Source of the DNA: Aestuariivivens sediminis
Lineage (GTDB): Bacteria; Bacteroidota; Bacteroidia; Flavobacteriales; Flavobacteriaceae
Assembly: GCF_022662105.1 (NCBI RefSeq)
Contig: NZ_JAKMCP010000002.1
Coordinates: 620,001-684,000, forward strand
Direction: 5' to 3'
DNA: 64,000 bases
The position numbers were made by a program, and so were the translations under genes. Of the stretch, positions 61,779 to 64,000 are shown one piece after another. The notes below the pieces were generated by a model. It was not told the origin of the DNA and made no database searches. It worked only from the letters and a program-made list of their open reading frames with translations. How positions within the stretch are numbered: the first letter of the stretch is position 1; the number at the start of each line of letters is the position of its first letter.

Positions 61779-64000
61779 ATGAAATATTTATGTTTAGCAA
61801 TCGTACTTTTCTATTCAATGTCTTTTAATGCTCAGTCTTCAAAAGACGTTGGTGGCAAAATAGTTGACCAAGCGGGAATCCCTCTTCCTGGTGCCTCTAT
61901 TATCGAGAAGGGAAATCCAACCAATGGAGTTGTTTCCGATTTTAATGGGGAATTCATTATATCTGTTGATGAAAACGCCAAGGAATTAGTTATATCTTTT
62001 ATAGGATATGAAAATAAAACAGTTGAGATAATAGGGGATTTTGTAAGCGTTGCACTGAAACAAGAGCTCAGTCAACTAAAAAGTGTTACAATCCAAGGCT
62101 TTTCTTCTGTGGCCAGTAAGGCTCGTAATAGGGCCCAAGCAATTCAAACACTACCAGAAACTACAGTTGCCGTTAATGCTCAGACAATAGAATCCAATGG
62201 TATTGATAATATCCAATCATTTACTTCACAAATATCAAATGTGGTATTTAATGAAGCCCAACAACCAGGTGTCAATTTTCTAACAGTGCGTGGGATTTCA
62301 CAAATCAGAAATGCAGAATCTCCAGTAGCTGTGGTTATAGATGGTATGACACTACCAGATGCAAGCGCGATGAATATGTCACTTTATGATATTGAATTAT
62401 TGGAATTTGTAAAAGGTCCACAAGGAACCCTTTATGGAAAAAACGCTATTGCTGGTGCAGTTAATATTACGACAAAAGACCCTACCAATAAGAGTAAAAA
62501 CAAAGTGACATTGTCTACAGGAAATGGAGGTCTCTTTGGTGCAGGGATTTCATCTTCTGGGGCCATCACTAAGAATAAATTCTACTACAGTGTAACTGGA
62601 AGATATAGTTCCTTTGACGGGCTAATTAATAATACCTTTTTAAACGAAAAAGTTGATTTTTCGAAAGAACATAATATCAGAGCTAAATTAAAGTATAGAT
62701 TCAGCCCAAGATGGTCTGCAGTTATTGTCCAAGATAATTTTAAAATCGATGCTGGTGGAAACTACTATGTAACCAAGACGGATATCTTTGACCCAAATAT
62801 TCCAGTACTTGCAGATGACGATTATTCAAATGACCCTTTTGGTGACGTTCAAGGAGATTCAGAATTATCCAACTCACTAAGTAGTTTTAAAATAGAGGGA
62901 ACTTTGAATAAAGCTAAAATTCAGTCTGTAACTTCTTATAATGCTACTAAAAGATATTATATAGGTGAAAATGACTACTCTCAATACGCCTTTAGCAAAG
63001 TTTCTCAACAATCTGATTCGGATACATTCAGCCAGGAAATCAGACTCACTTCAAATGCCAGTGATGAATCTAAACTCAATTATACTTTTGGAACGCTTTA
63101 CCAAAATAGTAAACGCTATTTGAATACTTCTACATTTCTAAACAGAACATTTTACGAAGGAGGATTTATCGATGCCTCAGCTGAAAACGCAAACTACAGC
63201 ACGGACCCATTAGTTGGAAACGATGATGACAACACCATCCAAACACTTGCGGCATTCGGGTTTTTAGATTTCAAATTATCTTCAAAATTCACATTATCTG
63301 CTGGAGTTCGTGTAGATTATGACAAACTAACCAATGACTCCCGTATTTCAAATACATCCCAAGAAAACGACATTACCGTTTGGCAACCGAAATTTTCGTT
63401 AGCTTATGAAGCATCAGAGAATGTTTTGGCCTATGCGAATTATGGTCGAGGCTATAGGAGTGGTGGCTTCAATTCTGATGAAACAGTAAAATTCAACAAA
63501 ACTTATGAGCCTGAATTTACTAACAACTACGAAATCGGCTTAAAAACAAGTTTTCTTAATAACAGGATTATATTTAATAACTCATTTTACTATATAGATT
63601 TTGAAAATCAGCAGCAATATACCTTTATTCCTTTAACACCTTCAATATTGGGTATATACAACTTTGAGGAATCCAAAATTTCAGGTTTTGAATCGGAAAT
63701 AAAATTCAGGGCCACGAATAATCTTGATTTCTTTGCAAGCGTAGGTTTTAACGATGGCGAGATTAAAAAAGGAAGCTACAACCGATTGACTAATGCTGCT
63801 GCCTTTGATTATGACACACATGAAGATGTAGATGTTAGCGGTAACACGTCACCATTTACTATAAAGAGTACGGTTCAATTAGGTGCAAATGCCAATTTTG
63901 AGCTCAGTGAAAATTCCAAGTTAGGGTTTCACATAAATGTTGATAATAGAGGTACCCAATATTGGGACCCGCTAGAAGAGTACAAGCAAGAACCGTATAC
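61779..64000 (+). CDS. TonB-dependent receptor with carboxypeptidase-regulatory-like domain (cut by window end)
   Basis: The open frame starts at ATG 61779 and runs to the last base, giving about 740 residues so far. Signal peptide MKYLCLAIVLFYSMSFNAQ; a CarboxypepD_reg-like domain (GGKIVDQAGIPLPGASIIEKG ... VSDFNGEFIISV); plug with VRGISQIRNAESPVAVVIDGM and FVKGPQGTLYGKNAIAGAVNITTKDP; then barrel strands. The plug is of the classical TonB receptor type (siderophore, vitamin or sugar receptors) rather than SusC, and no susD start is visible inside the window. Preceded by a 159-bp gap after the unknown gene. Confidence 0.92.
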   Translation, partial: MKYLCLAIVLFYSMSFNAQSSKDVGGKIVDQAGIPLPGASIIEKGNPTNGVVSDFNGEFIISVDENAKELVISFIGYENKTVEIIGDFVSVALKQELSQLKSVTIQGFSSVASKARNRAQAIQTLPETTVAVNAQTIESNGIDNIQSFTSQISNVVFNEAQQPGVNFLTVRGISQIRNAESPVAVVIDGMTLPDASAMNMSLYDIELLEFVKGPQGTLYGKNAIAGAVNITTKDPTNKSKNKVTLSTGNGGLFGAGISSSGAITKNKFYYSVTGRYSSFDGLINNTFLNEKVDFSKEHNIRAKLKYRFSPRWSAVIVQDNFKIDAGGNYYVTKTDIFDPNIPVLADDDYSNDPFGDVQGDSELSNSLSSFKIEGTLNKAKIQSVTSYNATKRYYIGENDYSQYAFSKVSQQSDSDTFSQEIRLTSNASDESKLNYTFGTLYQNSKRYLNTSTFLNRTFYEGGFIDASAENANYSTDPLVGNDDDNTIQTLAAFGFLDFKLSSKFTLSAGVRVDYDKLTNDSRISNTSQENDITVWQPKFSLAYEASENVLAYANYGRGYRSGGFNSDETVKFNKTYEPEFTNNYEIGLKTSFLNNRIIFNNSFYYIDFENQQQYTFIPLTPSILGIYNFEESKISGFESEIKFRATNNLDFFASVGFNDGEIKKGSYNRLTNAAAFDYDTHEDVDVSGNTSPFTIKSTVQLGANANFELSENSKLGFHINVDNRGTQYWDPLEEYKQEPY

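Overview
The window is chromosomal DNA of a Bacteroidota bacterium, most likely a marine Flavobacteriaceae. The evidence is SusC/SusD-type genes, type IX secretion sorting domains (both the type A and the gliding-associated type B form), many lipoproteins, an IPExxxVDY-family gene next to rnc-fabF-acpP, a viroplasmin-type RNase H, AT-rich intergenic DNA and promoters of the TAnnTTTG (-7) type. I see no CRISPR array, insertion sequence, rRNA or intact prophage.

Layout. 1-10.4 kb: the 3' end of a probable AlbA/Schlafen-type gene, an ALDH7-type dehydrogenase, an asparaginase lipoprotein, a T9SS type B surface protein, small ABM, YCII and CYTH proteins, DNA polymerase IV, pyruvate kinase and an IPExxxVDY protein. 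10.5-17.3 kb: a conserved housekeeping block, rnc, fabF and acpP on the minus strand diverging from purN, RNase H, a PfkB kinase and a PurF-family amidotransferase. 17.3-18.0 kb: a protein-free stretch with three tandem copies of a small RNA gene of about 72 nt, each with its own promoter and intrinsic terminator. This is the most interesting feature I found. 18.0-27.2 kb: superoxide dismutase, an AddA-like helicase-nuclease, an OmpA/TSP3 porin, an AddB-like protein and an alpha/beta hydrolase.

27.2-50.2 kb is a complete alpha-glucan (starch, glycogen, maltodextrin) utilisation locus. A minus-strand operon encodes an MFS transporter, beta-phosphoglucomutase, a GH65 phosphorylase, three GH13 enzymes and an esterase-fold lipoprotein. 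A LacI-type regulator follows, and a plus-strand operon encodes SusC, SusD, a SusE/F-like protein, a T9SS-secreted GH13 amylase and a fibronectin-like lipoprotein. The likely flow is surface amylase, SusCD import of oligosaccharides, periplasmic GH13 trimming to maltose, MFS uptake into the cytoplasm, GH65 phosphorolysis to glucose plus beta-glucose-1-phosphate, and PgmB conversion to glucose-6-phosphate. A perfect 14-bp palindrome lies in the lacI/susC intergenic region, and a 19-bp motif is shared by both operon promoters.

50.7-59.6 kb holds a second carbohydrate group without SusCD: an unassigned toroid-like secreted protein, a GH105 hydrolase, a DUF5107-TPR protein and a sulfatase, which together suggest a sulfated uronic-acid glycan. 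The GH105 and DUF5107 genes converge on a nested inverted-repeat element. 59.7-64 kb: a palindromic repeat cluster, tRNA-Ala(GGC), an unrecognised 434-residue gene and the 5' part of a TonB-dependent receptor cut by the window end.
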